A stretch of DNA of 6,584 bases from Agrobacterium fabrum (GCA_003241215.1 QFOL01000223.1:1-6584); one strand, 5' to 3'; shown: positions 1 through 6,553, counted from the first letter of the stretch. Notes: generated by a model not told the origin, from the letters alone. Numbers and translations: made by a program.

Positions 1-1
1 T

Positions 2-265
2 ATTTTCGAAAAACTGGCGGATGGCGCCATGAATGCCTCCTCCTTGCGCGAAGGCATGGAAATCAGCCAGCCGGCCATGTCGCAGCATCTTTCGGTGCTG
101 CGCGGGGCGGGGCTTGTGGTTGAGAGTCGGCAGGGTCGTTTCGTCAATTATCAGGTCGATCCGGAAGGATTGACCCGTATTGCGGCGTGGCTTGGCAAAT
201 ATCGCGCCTACTGGCCGCAGCGCATCGAAGCGCTGAAGCTCCTGCTGAAGGATATGGACCAATGA
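2..265 (+). CDS. ArsR-family winged-helix transcriptional repressor, 5' end cut by the window edge
   Basis: The reading frame is open from the left edge, so the true start lies outside the window; 87 residues are visible. They match the ArsR/SmtB winged-helix fold: a helix-turn-helix with the stretch QPAMSQHLSVLRGAGLV, then a beta-wing (ESRQGRFVNYQVD), then a C-terminal helix rich in aromatic and charged residues (KYRAYWPQRIEAL). The helix that carries the ELCVGDL metal site in metal sensors has no such motif here, and no cysteine is visible, so it is probably not a classical arsenic, cadmium or zinc sensor. The stop codon overlaps the ATG of the next gene in an ATGA arrangement, which implies translational coupling. 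Rhizobial ArsR proteins coupled to SRPBCC proteins are a recurring pair; the repressor probably controls its own operon. An internal ATG at 29 would remove part of the DNA-binding domain and is unlikely to be the start. The ligand is unknown. Confidence 0.9.
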   Translation: MFEKLADGAMNASSLREGMEISQPAMSQHLSVLRGAGLVVESRQGRFVNYQVDPEGLTRIAAWLGKYRAYWPQRIEALKLLLKDMDQ

Positions 266-615
266 ACAGGCAAAAGCCCGGAACTCCCGACGCCATCGAG
301 CTCGCATACGATCTGGACGAGCCGCCACAGAAGGTCTGGCGGGCGATCAGCATTCCGGCCTTCCGCGCCGTTTGGCTGCCAGCGGAAGCGCTGGCGGAAC
401 CGGAGGCAATCGACATCAGGCCCGGCGAAGAGGTCCGCTACAGGCTGCGGGAAGACAAGCCGCCATTTCTGGAAAGCGTCGTCACCTTCCAGATCGCGGG
501 AAACGGGCGCGGCGGCACCAGCCTGCGCATCATTCATGATCTGCCCACCAATGCCGGCCGCATGACGAAGGCTGCCGCAAACCGCAACGTTTCGCCGATC
601 AAGCTCGCTGCCTGA
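262..615 (+). CDS. SRPBCC / AHSA1-like (START-fold) protein
   Basis: A 117-residue protein with the N-terminal signature of AHSA1-type SRPBCC domains: a beta strand followed by a helix in the sequence [20 protein letters not shown] (residues 11-30) and then FRAVWLP. A late strand, [11 protein letters not shown] (84-94), is also typical. SRPBCC domains form a deep hydrophobic cavity that binds lipids or other small hydrophobic molecules; no catalytic residues can be assigned. It is shorter than many AHSA1 proteins (about 140-160 residues) and ends in a polar tail without the usual long C-terminal helix. I believe close rhizobial relatives are similarly short, but this is from memory. The start at 262 is chosen because it overlaps the ArsR stop and is preceded by AAGGA at 248-252, nine bases upstream; a longer frame from 187 would run across the ArsR gene. 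It may sense or bind the ligand that relieves ArsR repression (inference). Confidence 0.85.
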   Translation: MNRQKPGTPDAIELAYDLDEPPQKVWRAISIPAFRAVWLPAEALAEPEAIDIRPGEEVRYRLREDKPPFLESVVTFQIAGNGRGGTSLRIIHDLPTNAGRMTKAAANRNVSPIKLAA

Positions 616-658
616 TCCGCCACGTTTCCCGACATTTTCAACCGACAGGAGTTCGCCA

Positions 659-1267
659 ATGCGCGAAGCGATGCAACTCGTCCCGATGGTCGTCGAACAA
701 TCCGCAAGGGGAGAACGGTCTTTCGACATTTATTCCCGCCTGTTGCGGGAACGGATCATCTTTCTCAGCGGAGAGGTCAACGATGCGGTTTCCGCACTGG
801 TCTGCGCGCAATTGCTGTTTCTCGAGGCGGAAAACCCGAAGAAGCCCATCCACCTCTACATCAATTCGCCGGGTGGCGTCGTGACCAGCGGTTTGGCCAT
901 GTATGACACGATGCGTTACATTCGCGCGCCGGTTCACACCCTGTGCATGGGTACGGCCCGTTCCATGGGGTCGTTCCTGCTGATGGCGGGCGAACCGGGC
1001 ACGCGCGCGGCGCTGCCCAATGCCAGCATCCTCATTCACCAGCCGTCGGGCGGTTTTCAGGGGCAGGCGTCGGACATGCTCATCCATGCCGAGGAAATCA
1101 GGCAGACAAAGCACCGCATGACGCGGCTTTACGCCGAGCATTGCGGGCGCAGTTATGAAGAGTTCGAGAGGGCGATGGATCGCGACCGGTTCATGACGGT
1201 GCAGGAGGCCCTGGAATGGGGCCTGATCGACCGCATTCTGGACGTCCGCGAGGATGCGGCGGCCTAG
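659..1267 (+). CDS. clpP: ATP-dependent Clp protease proteolytic subunit (probable accessory paralogue)
   Basis: A 202-residue serine peptidase of family S14, close to the usual ClpP length. It would form a tetradecameric barrel that degrades proteins fed by ClpX or ClpA. The N-terminal axial region [19 protein letters not shown] (11-29) is canonical. The catalytic triad is present: Ser102 in [10 protein letters not shown], His127 in LIHQPSGG and Asp176 in DRDRF; the oxyanion glycines are Gly72-Gly73 in NSPGG. The nucleophile motif is unusual: E. coli ClpP has GQAASMG, while here it is GTARSMG, placing Arg101 directly before the serine. AGGAG at 647-651, seven bases before the ATG, supports the start. 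No clpX or tig is adjacent, unlike the standard tig-clpP-clpX locus, so this is likely one of several rhizobial ClpP paralogues (inference). It lies 43 bp after the SRPBCC gene with no visible terminator, so co-transcription with arsR is plausible. It converges on the epimerase gene with an 8 bp gap. Confidence 0.95.
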   Translation: MREAMQLVPMVVEQSARGERSFDIYSRLLRERIIFLSGEVNDAVSALVCAQLLFLEAENPKKPIHLYINSPGGVVTSGLAMYDTMRYIRAPVHTLCMGTARSMGSFLLMAGEPGTRAALPNASILIHQPSGGFQGQASDMLIHAEEIRQTKHRMTRLYAEHCGRSYEEFERAMDRDRFMTVQEALEWGLIDRILDVREDAAA

Positions 1268-1275
1268 GGCCGGCC

Positions 1276-2166
1276 TTATTCGGATTTCCTGCTGATATTG
1301 GCGCCGGCAGGCAGGACTTCGAGGCTGCGCCGGCCAAGCTGCGCCAGCACCTCCTCGAAGCCGAAGCGGGATGTCCAGCCCAGCCTCTCTGCGGCGTGAG
1401 CGGGCAAATAGACCCTGTCAATGGTCGCTGGCAACGTCCATCCTTGTCGTGCGAAAGCTTCGGCGAGGGCCGGGGTCCGCTGCCGGAGAACGGAAGCGGC
1501 ATCCTCGGCGAGGCTGTCGCAGTCATCGGCGGAAAACGGGGTGGTTGCCGATATGATATAGCGCTGGAAATCGTCTCCCGCATTGGTCAGCGCCAGCACA
1601 TGGGCATCGGCGACATCGCGGATATCGACGCCGCGATGCAGCCTGTAGGCCGCCATGACATCGGCGGGCTCCGGGAAACTTCTGGACATGCGAAGCACGC
1701 GCACGGCGAGATGCGGGCCTGCCATCGCCTCCAGCATCCGCTCGGCTTCGAGTTTGGTGCGGTGATAGATGCTTTTCGGCCGGGGCGGCGTCGCTTCATC
1801 GATGAAGCTGCAGGACCCCACGGAAACCGCGCGTCCGTAAAGCGCCGTGGTACTGGTGAAAACCAGCCGCGGCACGCCCGCCGCCATCGCCGCTTGCGCC
1901 ACCATACGGGTCCCCTCGACATTGATGCGCTGGAATTCCGCATCCGGAACCATGCCGACATGCGGAGCGTGGAGTGCTGCCGTATGGATCACCGCATCCG
2001 CCTGTTCGAAAGCGGAACGCAGGAGCGCTTCGTCCGCGAAATCGCCAACGATATGGGTGGTGGAAAAGGGGGAGCGATCCATGCCGGTGACATTGTGCCT
2101 GCCGGCCAGGGCGCTGAAAATCGCGCGGCCGACCCGACCGGAACTGCCTGTCAGCACTATCCGCAT
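1276..2166 (-). CDS. NAD-dependent epimerase/dehydratase, extended SDR family
   Basis: A 296-residue extended short-chain dehydrogenase/reductase. The Rossmann dinucleotide-binding motif TGSSGRVG is at residues 6-13, and the acidic residue at the end of the second strand (Asp30 in GMDRS) suggests NAD rather than NADP. Asp43 in GDFAD, followed by AVIHTAAL (58-65), fits the adenine-binding region. The active site is visible as Ser105-Thr106-Thr107 and the YxxxK pair Tyr134/Lys138. The motif DIRDVADAHV (181-190) is typical of sugar-nucleotide epimerases and reductases. The substrate cannot be read from the sequence; nucleotide sugars are the usual class. The start is well supported by GGAGG (complement of 2174-2178), seven bases before the ATG. 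It is downstream of parE on the same strand, but an intrinsic terminator ends only 23 bp before its start, so either readthrough or a promoter inside the end of parE must drive it. No neighbouring polysaccharide gene hints at its pathway. Confidence 0.9.
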   Translation of the reverse strand: MRIVLTGSSGRVGRAIFSALAGRHNVTGMDRSPFSTTHIVGDFADEALLRSAFEQADAVIHTAALHAPHVGMVPDAEFQRINVEGTRMVAQAAMAAGVPRLVFTSTTALYGRAVSVGSCSFIDEATPPRPKSIYHRTKLEAERMLEAMAGPHLAVRVLRMSRSFPEPADVMAAYRLHRGVDIRDVADAHVLALTNAGDDFQRYIISATTPFSADDCDSLAEDAASVLRQRTPALAEAFARQGWTLPATIDRVYLPAHAAERLGWTSRFGFEEVLAQLGRRSLEVLPAGANISRKSE

Positions 2167-2189
2167 GATGTCGCCTCCACATCAACACA

Positions 2190-2214
2190 AAAGGCAGCGC
2201 CGTGCGCTGCCTTT
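2190..2214 (-). terminator. Intrinsic (Rho-independent) terminator of parE
   Basis: A perfect inverted repeat with 11-base arms (AAAGGCAGCGC at 2190-2200 and its complement at 2204-2214) around a 3-base loop. On the - strand the stem is followed by TTTTGTGTT, a usable U-tract. It begins 20 bp after the parE stop codon. On the + strand the downstream side gives only TTTC before GC-rich sequence, so activity in that direction should be weaker. Confidence 0.85.
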
Positions 2215-2221
2215 CAAGGGT

Positions 2222-2233
2222 TCATCCGGATGA
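2222..2233. repeat. 12-bp perfect palindrome abutting the parE stop codon
   Basis: TCATCCGGATGA is a perfect palindrome lying between the parE stop codon (2234-2236, - strand) and the terminator hairpin. It has no loop, so it is more like a dimeric protein-binding site than an RNA hairpin; it could equally be chance. It could serve the downstream epimerase gene. No function is assigned. Confidence 0.4.
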
Positions 2234-4348
2234 TCAGATATCCAGATTATCGGCAAAGGCCGCCCGTTCCTGGATGAAACGGAAGCGGGCATCGGCCTTG
2301 GTGCCCATCAGATTGTCGACGGCCTCGCGGGTGCCTTCGAAATCCACATCGTCGATCTCGACGCGCAGCAGGGTGCGCTTTTCGGGATCCATGGTGGTTT
2401 CCTTCAGCTGCTGGGCCATCATCTCGCCGAGGCCTTTGAAGCGGCCGATTTCGACCTTCTTGCCCTTGAAGACGGTTTCCATCAGCTCGGCGCGGTGGGC
2501 GTCGTCGCGGGCATAGGCGCTCTTGGCGCCCTGACGGATGACGTAAAGCGGCGGCACGGCGAGGTACAGGTGATTGCCACGAATGAGTTCCGGCATTTCC
2601 TGATAAAAGAAGGTGATGAGCAGCGAGGCGATATGCGCGCCGTCGACATCGGCATCGGTCATGATGATGATGCGCTCATACCGCAAATCCTCTTCGCGAT
2701 ATTTCGTGCGTGTACCGCAGCCGAGCGCCTGGATGAGATCGGCGATCTGCTGGTTGGCGGAGAGCTTTTCGCGGCTGGCGCTGCCGACGTTGAGGATTTT
2801 GCCGCGCAGCGGCAGAATGGCCTGATTGGCGCGGTTACGCGCCTGCTTGGCCGAGCCGCCCGCCGAGTCACCCTCGACGATGAAAAGTTCGGCATTTTCG
2901 GCGGTGTTCTGGGCGCAATCCGCCAGCTTGCCGGGCAGGCGCAGCTTGCGCACGGCGGTCTTGCGGTTGACTTCCTTTTCCTTGCGGCGGCGCAGGCGCT
3001 CTTCGGCGCGCTCGATCACCCAGTCCAGCAGCTTGGCCGCTTCGCCCGGATTGCCGGCGAGATAATGGTCGAAGGGATCGCGCAGCGCGTTTTCGACGAT
3101 GCGCTGGGCTTCGACGGTGGCGAGCTTGTCCTTGGTCTGGCCGACGAATTCCGGCTCGCGGATGAAGACGGAGAGCATGCCGGCGGCGGAGATCATCACG
3201 TCATCGGTGGTGATGTCCTTGGCGCGCTTGTTCTGCGTCAGGTCCGCGTAATTCTTCAGGCCCTTGGTGAGCGCAATGCGGAAGCCGGCCTCATGCGTGC
3301 CGCCTTCGGGTGTGGGAATGGTGTTGCAATAGGAATGGATCTGCGTGTCGCCGCCATACCAGGTGACGGCCCATTCGAGCGCGCCGTGGCCGCCGGTCTT
3401 TTCCGTACGGCCGGAGAAAATCTCGCGGGTGACGGTGAATTCCTTGCCGAGCGTGGCGGCGAGATAGTCCTTCAGGCCGCCGGGGAAATGGAACACGGCC
3501 TTTTCGGGGATTTCGCCGCCGGCCGGCACCATGCCGGGATCGCAGCTCCAGCGGATTTCGACGCCGCCGAAGAGATAGGCCTTGGAGCGGGCCATGCGGA
3601 AGATGCGGGCCGGTTCGAACTTGGCGTGATCGCCGAAGATCTGCGGATCGGGATGGAAACGCACGCGGGTGCCGCGACGATTGTGCACATCACCCAATTC
3701 CTCAAGCCCGCCAATCGGCGCGCCGCGCGAAAAGCGCTGGCGATAAAGCTTGCGGTTACGGGCCACTTCCACTTCCAGAAGATCGGAAAGCGCATTGACT
3801 ACGGAAACACCGACGCCGTGCAGGCCGCCCGATGTCTCATAGGCCTTGCCGTCGAACTTGCCGCCGGCATGCAGCTTGGTCATGATGACTTCGAGCGTCG
3901 ATTTGCCGGGCACCTGCGGGTGGTTTTCCACCGGAATGCCGCGGCCGTTATCGGTAACCGTCAGAAAACCTTCGGCGTCGAGATGGACCTCGATGAAATT
4001 GGCGTGGCCGGCGACGGCCTCGTCCATGGAGTTGTCGATGACTTCGGCGAAGAGATGGTGCAGCGCCTTCTCATCGGTGCCGCCAATATACATGCCGGGA
4101 CGCATGCGCACCGGCTCCAGCCCTTCGAGCACGCGGATCGAGGACGCGCCGTAGTCGTCACCGGATGGTGATACGGGGGCGGGCGGCGTCACGGCCGCAA
4201 CGGCTGCGGGTTTCGGCTGCACATTCGCGTTGGCGGGCACGTTGGCGGCCGCGGTCACCGGCGTCTTTGCGGTGTCCTCGTTCGTTTCCGTATCGCTGTT
4301 TCGTGCTGCCGGAAGACCGGAGAAGAGATCGTTGCTGTCGTCCATCAT
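2234..4348 (-). CDS. parE: DNA topoisomerase IV subunit B (ParE)
   Basis: The ATPase subunit of topoisomerase IV, which with ParC decatenates daughter chromosomes. Numbering is from the ATG at 4348 (704 residues). The GHKL ATPase domain shows EVIDNSMDEA with catalytic Glu102, DNGRGIP at 133-139, the ATP lid GGLHGVG at 174-180 and the transducer lysine in QTK (404-406). The TOPRIM domain shows EGDSAGG (492-498) and DADVDG (565-570), whose acidic residues bind magnesium, then RFKGLGEM (636-643). The length, and the lack of the large insertion found in many GyrB proteins, favour ParE over GyrB. The conserved core starts near residue 69, so about 66 N-terminal residues form an extra, Ala/Pro/Asn-rich, probably disordered tail absent from E. 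coli ParE. Start choice is uncertain: TTG at 4354 and ATG at 4345 are also in frame, and no strong ribosome binding site is seen. It is followed by a strong terminator. Confidence 0.96.
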   Translation of the reverse strand: MMDDSNDLFSGLPAARNSDTETNEDTAKTPVTAAANVPANANVQPKPAAVAAVTPPAPVSPSGDDYGASSIRVLEGLEPVRMRPGMYIGGTDEKALHHLFAEVIDNSMDEAVAGHANFIEVHLDAEGFLTVTDNGRGIPVENHPQVPGKSTLEVIMTKLHAGGKFDGKAYETSGGLHGVGVSVVNALSDLLEVEVARNRKLYRQRFSRGAPIGGLEELGDVHNRRGTRVRFHPDPQIFGDHAKFEPARIFRMARSKAYLFGGVEIRWSCDPGMVPAGGEIPEKAVFHFPGGLKDYLAATLGKEFTVTREIFSGRTEKTGGHGALEWAVTWYGGDTQIHSYCNTIPTPEGGTHEAGFRIALTKGLKNYADLTQNKRAKDITTDDVMISAAGMLSVFIREPEFVGQTKDKLATVEAQRIVENALRDPFDHYLAGNPGEAAKLLDWVIERAEERLRRRKEKEVNRKTAVRKLRLPGKLADCAQNTAENAELFIVEGDSAGGSAKQARNRANQAILPLRGKILNVGSASREKLSANQQIADLIQALGCGTRTKYREEDLRYERIIIMTDADVDGAHIASLLITFFYQEMPELIRGNHLYLAVPPLYVIRQGAKSAYARDDAHRAELMETVFKGKKVEIGRFKGLGEMMAQQLKETTMDPEKRTLLRVEIDDVDFEGTREAVDNLMGTKADARFRFIQERAAFADNLDI

Positions 4349-4392
4349 GTCCAAAGTTCAAAAGCGTGTGTCAGAATTTCGCCATGCGAATC

Positions 4393-4423
4393 ATTATGCC
4401 AGTAGCGTCAATCATAACGCCAA
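4393..4423 (-). promoter_or_regulatory. Candidate parE promoter
   Basis: Read on the - strand, TTGGCG (4423-4418) and CATAAT (4398-4393) could be -35 and -10 elements. The spacer is 19 bases, longer than the ideal 17, so the match is only fair. Transcription would begin near 4386, giving an untranslated leader of roughly 40 bases. It was chosen by eye from the divergent region. Confidence 0.3.
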
Positions 4424-4469
4424 ACGCGGTTCCCGTCCGATTTGAAGTGGGTCCGTCTGGCAAACGCGG
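4421..4469. repeat. Direct repeat of CAAACGCGG in the parE/hydrolase divergent region
   Basis: The 9-mer CAAACGCGG occurs at 4421-4429 and again at 4461-4469, exactly 40 bp apart, close to four helical turns, so both copies would face the same side of the DNA. The left copy overlaps the candidate -35 element of parE. The related strings CCGTCC and TCCGTC lie between them. This could be a pair of operator half-sites, but two short copies can arise by chance. Confidence 0.35.
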
Positions 4470-4532
4470 CGCATCCTATGCCACGATTGTGTCAGGGTTT
4501 CGCAACAGGAGGATTGCGCTGGCGAGGTTGCA

Positions 4533-4616
4533 ATGGCAAGTCTCGCAGCCACGAATGAACGGTTAGCCAAGGCATGTCCACAGCTCATTTCACGTTTTGT
4601 ACTCTTTTCAGCCTGA
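4533..4616 (+). CDS. Possible 27-codon upstream ORF overlapping the hydrolase start
   Basis: ATG at 4533 is preceded by GAGG (4524-4527) at a five-base spacing, a better ribosome binding site than that of the hydrolase gene itself. The frame encodes 27 residues starting MASLAATNERL and stops at TGA 4614-4616, overlapping the first 43 bases of the hydrolase gene in another frame. No family is recognised. It could be a short leader peptide that couples translation into the hydrolase gene, or chance. The stop falls past the hydrolase ATG, as in many coupled pairs. Confidence 0.2.
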   Translation: MASLAATNERLAKACPQLISRFVLFSA

Positions 4617-5455
4617 CTGTTGCGGCCATGCCGGTTGCAGCCTTCGCCTCCGATGGGCCGTTGCGTCCCTTCAAGGATGAGCTGTTTTCCGCCCAGACGG
4701 TGCTTTCCAGCGGCGATGGCGGCGCTTCCGAGATCATCGACTATCAGGAGATGCGCGATATCAACGGCCGCGACGAGGTGCCCGAGCGGCGGGTGAAACG
4801 GCAATATGTCGATATGACGCCGAAGAAGGCGCAGGCGCTGGAAACAATGTCCGTCGAGGGCAGGGCGCTTGAGGTCGGCCGCGTCGGGCCGGCGAGCGGG
4901 CAGGCCTTCACCGTCATCTTCATCCATGGACGCGGCGGCGACCGGCGGCTCGGCATGAACGATTATACGTTCGGCGGCAATTTCAACCGGCTGAAAAATC
5001 TGGCCGTCGCCAATGGCGGCACCTATTATGCGCTGAGCGTGCGCTCCTTCGATGAGAACGGCGTTGCCGATATCGCGGCGCTGATTGCCGATGCGGCCAA
5101 AAAATCGGGCGGCAAGCCTGTCATTTTGACCTGCGCCTCCATGGGCAGTTTCATCTGTTATGGTATCAGCCGCGACAAGGCAGCTGTCGCCAATCTCAAG
5201 GGCATGGCGATCCTCGGCGGGGCGGTCGATCCGGATTTTCCGAAAAGCGCCTTTGCCAGGGCGAAGAAGCCTGTCTGGTTCACCCATGGCAGTGCCGACA
5301 AGGTCTATTCGGCCGATCAGCAGGCAAGCATCTTCCGTTCTTTGCTGAAGGCCGGCGAGCCGGCGCGGTTCACGCGGTATGAGACTGGCAGCCACGGCAC
5401 ACCGGTGCGCATGACCGACTGGCGGGCGGTTTTGAACTGGATTTTGAGCCGCTGA
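4574..5455 (+). CDS. Secreted alpha/beta hydrolase-fold protein
   Basis: A 293-residue protein with an N-terminal Sec-type signal peptide: a hydrophobic stretch at residues 8-24 ending in AAFA, with likely cleavage after Ala25. The n-region has no Lys or Arg, which is weak for a signal peptide. The mature part has alpha/beta hydrolase landmarks: FIHGRGGD (116-123) as the oxyanion strand-loop, a nucleophile elbow at CASMG with Ser189, an acid at Asp242 in HGSADKVY and His274 in GSHGTP. The elbow departs from GxSxG because the first glycine is Cys187. The spacing of Ser, Asp and His is normal for an esterase, lipase or peptidase-like enzyme, probably acting in the periplasm. The substrate is unknown. 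An in-frame stop at 4556-4558 rules out an earlier start; AAGG lies only one base before the ATG, so initiation looks weak. It is divergent from parE and upstream of tpiA. Confidence 0.85.
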   Translation: MSTAHFTFCTLFSLTVAAMPVAAFASDGPLRPFKDELFSAQTVLSSGDGGASEIIDYQEMRDINGRDEVPERRVKRQYVDMTPKKAQALETMSVEGRALEVGRVGPASGQAFTVIFIHGRGGDRRLGMNDYTFGGNFNRLKNLAVANGGTYYALSVRSFDENGVADIAALIADAAKKSGGKPVILTCASMGSFICYGISRDKAAVANLKGMAILGGAVDPDFPKSAFARAKKPVWFTHGSADKVYSADQQASIFRSLLKAGEPARFTRYETGSHGTPVRMTDWRAVLNWILSR

Positions 5456-5667
5456 GGCCGTTATTTGGGTCAGCAACAGCAATTTTCTAGAAATCGCCCG
5501 TCGTTTTGAACTCTTGGACCGCTTTTTTGTACCATTTGTTGCCAGCTGAGGTTAAAGGAATATCCCGGGATTTCCGGCAGTGTTTCTGTCGCGATTATGG
5601 GCCGTGACACGGCTGAGGGAAGGGGCGTCGCCAAGGGCGGGCCCAAGACAAAGGGAATGGGATACGC
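5456..5667 (+). promoter_or_regulatory. Non-coding gap upstream of tpiA with three short palindromes
   Basis: I see no convincing gene in these 212 bases. They contain three perfect or near-perfect palindromes: TTTCTAGAAA (5484-5493), ATCCCGGGAT (5562-5571) and GCCGTGACACGGC (5601-5613, 6-base arms around one base). The first is AT-rich and the other two lie 40 bp apart, centre to centre. A T-run at 5522-5527 has no GC-rich stem in front of it, so no intrinsic terminator for the hydrolase gene is visible. The region must hold the tpiA promoter unless tpiA is read from the hydrolase gene, but no clear -35/-10 pair stands out. The tpiA ribosome binding site is GGGA near 5659-5662. Confidence 0.45.
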
Positions 5668-6438
5668 ATGACGCCGAATGTTCGACCGCTTGTTGCCGGA
5701 AACTGGAAGATGAACGGCACCCGTGCCTCGCTCGATCAGATCAAGGCCATGGCAGAGGGCGTCAAGGGCGCGCTGTCCGAAAAGGTGGATGCGCTGATCT
5801 GCCCGCCCTCGACATTGCTCTACGTCGCAACGGCGCTGTGCGATGACAGCCCGCTGATGATCGGCGCACAGGATTGCCACCAGAACGCCTCCGGCGCGCA
5901 TACCGGCGATATTTCCGCCGAGATGATCGCCGACTGCTTCGGCACCCATGTCATCGTCGGCCATTCCGAGCGCCGGACCGACCATGCCGAGACCGATCAT
6001 CTGGTGCGCGCCAAGGCCGTTGCCGCCCATCAGGCCGATCTCATCGCCATCGTCTGTATCGGTGAGACGGCGGATGAGCGCAAGGCGGGCCAGACGCTCG
6101 ATATCCTCAAGCGCCAGCTTGCCGGCTCCCTGCCGGACGAGGCGACCGCCGAAAATACCGTCATCGCTTATGAACCCGTCTGGGCGATCGGCACGGGTCT
6201 GACACCCACCGTGGACGATGTGCGTGAGGCCCACGCCTTCATGCGCGATGAACTCGTCAAGCGCTTCGGCGACGCCGGCAAGACCATGCGCATCCTCTAT
6301 GGCGGCTCGGTGAAGCCCGCCAATGCGCTGGAATTGATGGGCGTAGAAAATGTCGACGGCGCGCTGATCGGCGGCGCGAGCTTGAAAGCTTCCGACTTCC
6401 TTTCCATCTATGCCGCATACGAGCAACTGACGGCTTGA
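5668..6438 (+). CDS. tpiA: Triosephosphate isomerase
   Basis: A 256-residue TIM-barrel enzyme that interconverts dihydroxyacetone phosphate and glyceraldehyde 3-phosphate in glycolysis, gluconeogenesis and the Entner-Doudoroff/Calvin routes. All catalytic parts are visible: Asn12 and Lys14 in GNWKMNG, His99 in VGHSERR, and the general base Glu169 in [11 protein letters not shown], whose following residues 170-177 form mobile loop 6. Phosphate-binding glycines appear in YGGSV (211-215) and GALIGGASL (231-239). Length is normal for bacterial TIM (about 250). TGGGA ends five bases before the ATG and supports the start. It is 212 bp downstream of the hydrolase gene and 115 bp upstream of secG; tpiA followed by secG is a common order in alphaproteobacteria. 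Nothing about it is atypical. Confidence 0.98.
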   Translation: MTPNVRPLVAGNWKMNGTRASLDQIKAMAEGVKGALSEKVDALICPPSTLLYVATALCDDSPLMIGAQDCHQNASGAHTGDISAEMIADCFGTHVIVGHSERRTDHAETDHLVRAKAVAAHQADLIAIVCIGETADERKAGQTLDILKRQLAGSLPDEATAENTVIAYEPVWAIGTGLTPTVDDVREAHAFMRDELVKRFGDAGKTMRILYGGSVKPANALELMGVENVDGALIGGASLKASDFLSIYAAYEQLTA

Positions 6439-6444
6439 TCCGAG

Positions 6445-6469
6445 CTTTCCTGCAAGAGTAGCGGGAAAG
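6445..6469 (+). other. RNA hairpin candidate just after tpiA
   Basis: CTTTCCTGC (6445-6453) can pair with GCGGGAAAG (6461-6469) around a 7-base loop, giving nine pairs with one G-U wobble, starting six bases after the tpiA stop. No T-tract follows (GGGCTTGG), so it is not a standard intrinsic terminator. It may stabilise the tpiA 3' end, or act as a weak or Rho-assisted stop before secG. Confidence 0.45.
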
Positions 6470-6523
6470 GGGCTTGGAATAAGCTTTCGCCTCATGTAAA
6501 GAGCCGCAAAACCTTCTTTATGG

Positions 6524-6539
6524 TGCTCCGCGCGGGGCA
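6524..6539 (+). other. GC-rich hairpin candidate in the secG leader
   Basis: TGCTCC (6524-6529) can pair with GGGGCA (6534-6539) with one G-U wobble around GCGC. It ends within the in-frame ATG at 6539 and sits about six bases before the likely secG ribosome binding site. It could help favour the downstream start at 6554, or affect secG translation; short GC-rich stems are common by chance in such DNA. Confidence 0.3.
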
Positions 6540-6553
6540 TGGAATGGATTGTC

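Noticed and set aside
29..265. ArsR gene starting at the internal ATG at 29
   Set aside because: The frame is open to the left edge and the upstream residues (IFEKLADG) fit the first helix region of the ArsR domain, so the gene begins before the window.
1264..1278. GGCCGGCC sequence between the clpP and epimerase stop codons as a bidirectional terminator
   Set aside because: It is a loop-less 8-bp palindrome without T-tracts on either side, so it does not form a credible terminator hairpin.
1216..2277. 353-codon open frame on the + strand opposite the epimerase
   Set aside because: It overlaps the end of clpP, the whole epimerase gene, the terminator and the parE end. The epimerase frame has clear SDR motifs; the opposite frame has none.
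2495..4171. 558-codon open frame on the + strand opposite parE
   Set aside because: It is antisense to an intact, motif-complete parE. GC-rich codon bias keeps the complementary frame open; its protein has no recognisable domain and is rich in Ala, Gly and Asp as expected for a shadow.
4412..5482. 356-codon open frame on the - strand opposite the hydrolase
   Set aside because: It spans the divergent intergenic region and the hydrolase gene, which has a signal peptide and catalytic motifs. No family features are visible in the antisense product.
5515..5530. Run of six T after the hydrolase gene as an intrinsic terminator
   Set aside because: No GC-rich inverted repeat lies directly before the T-run on the + strand.
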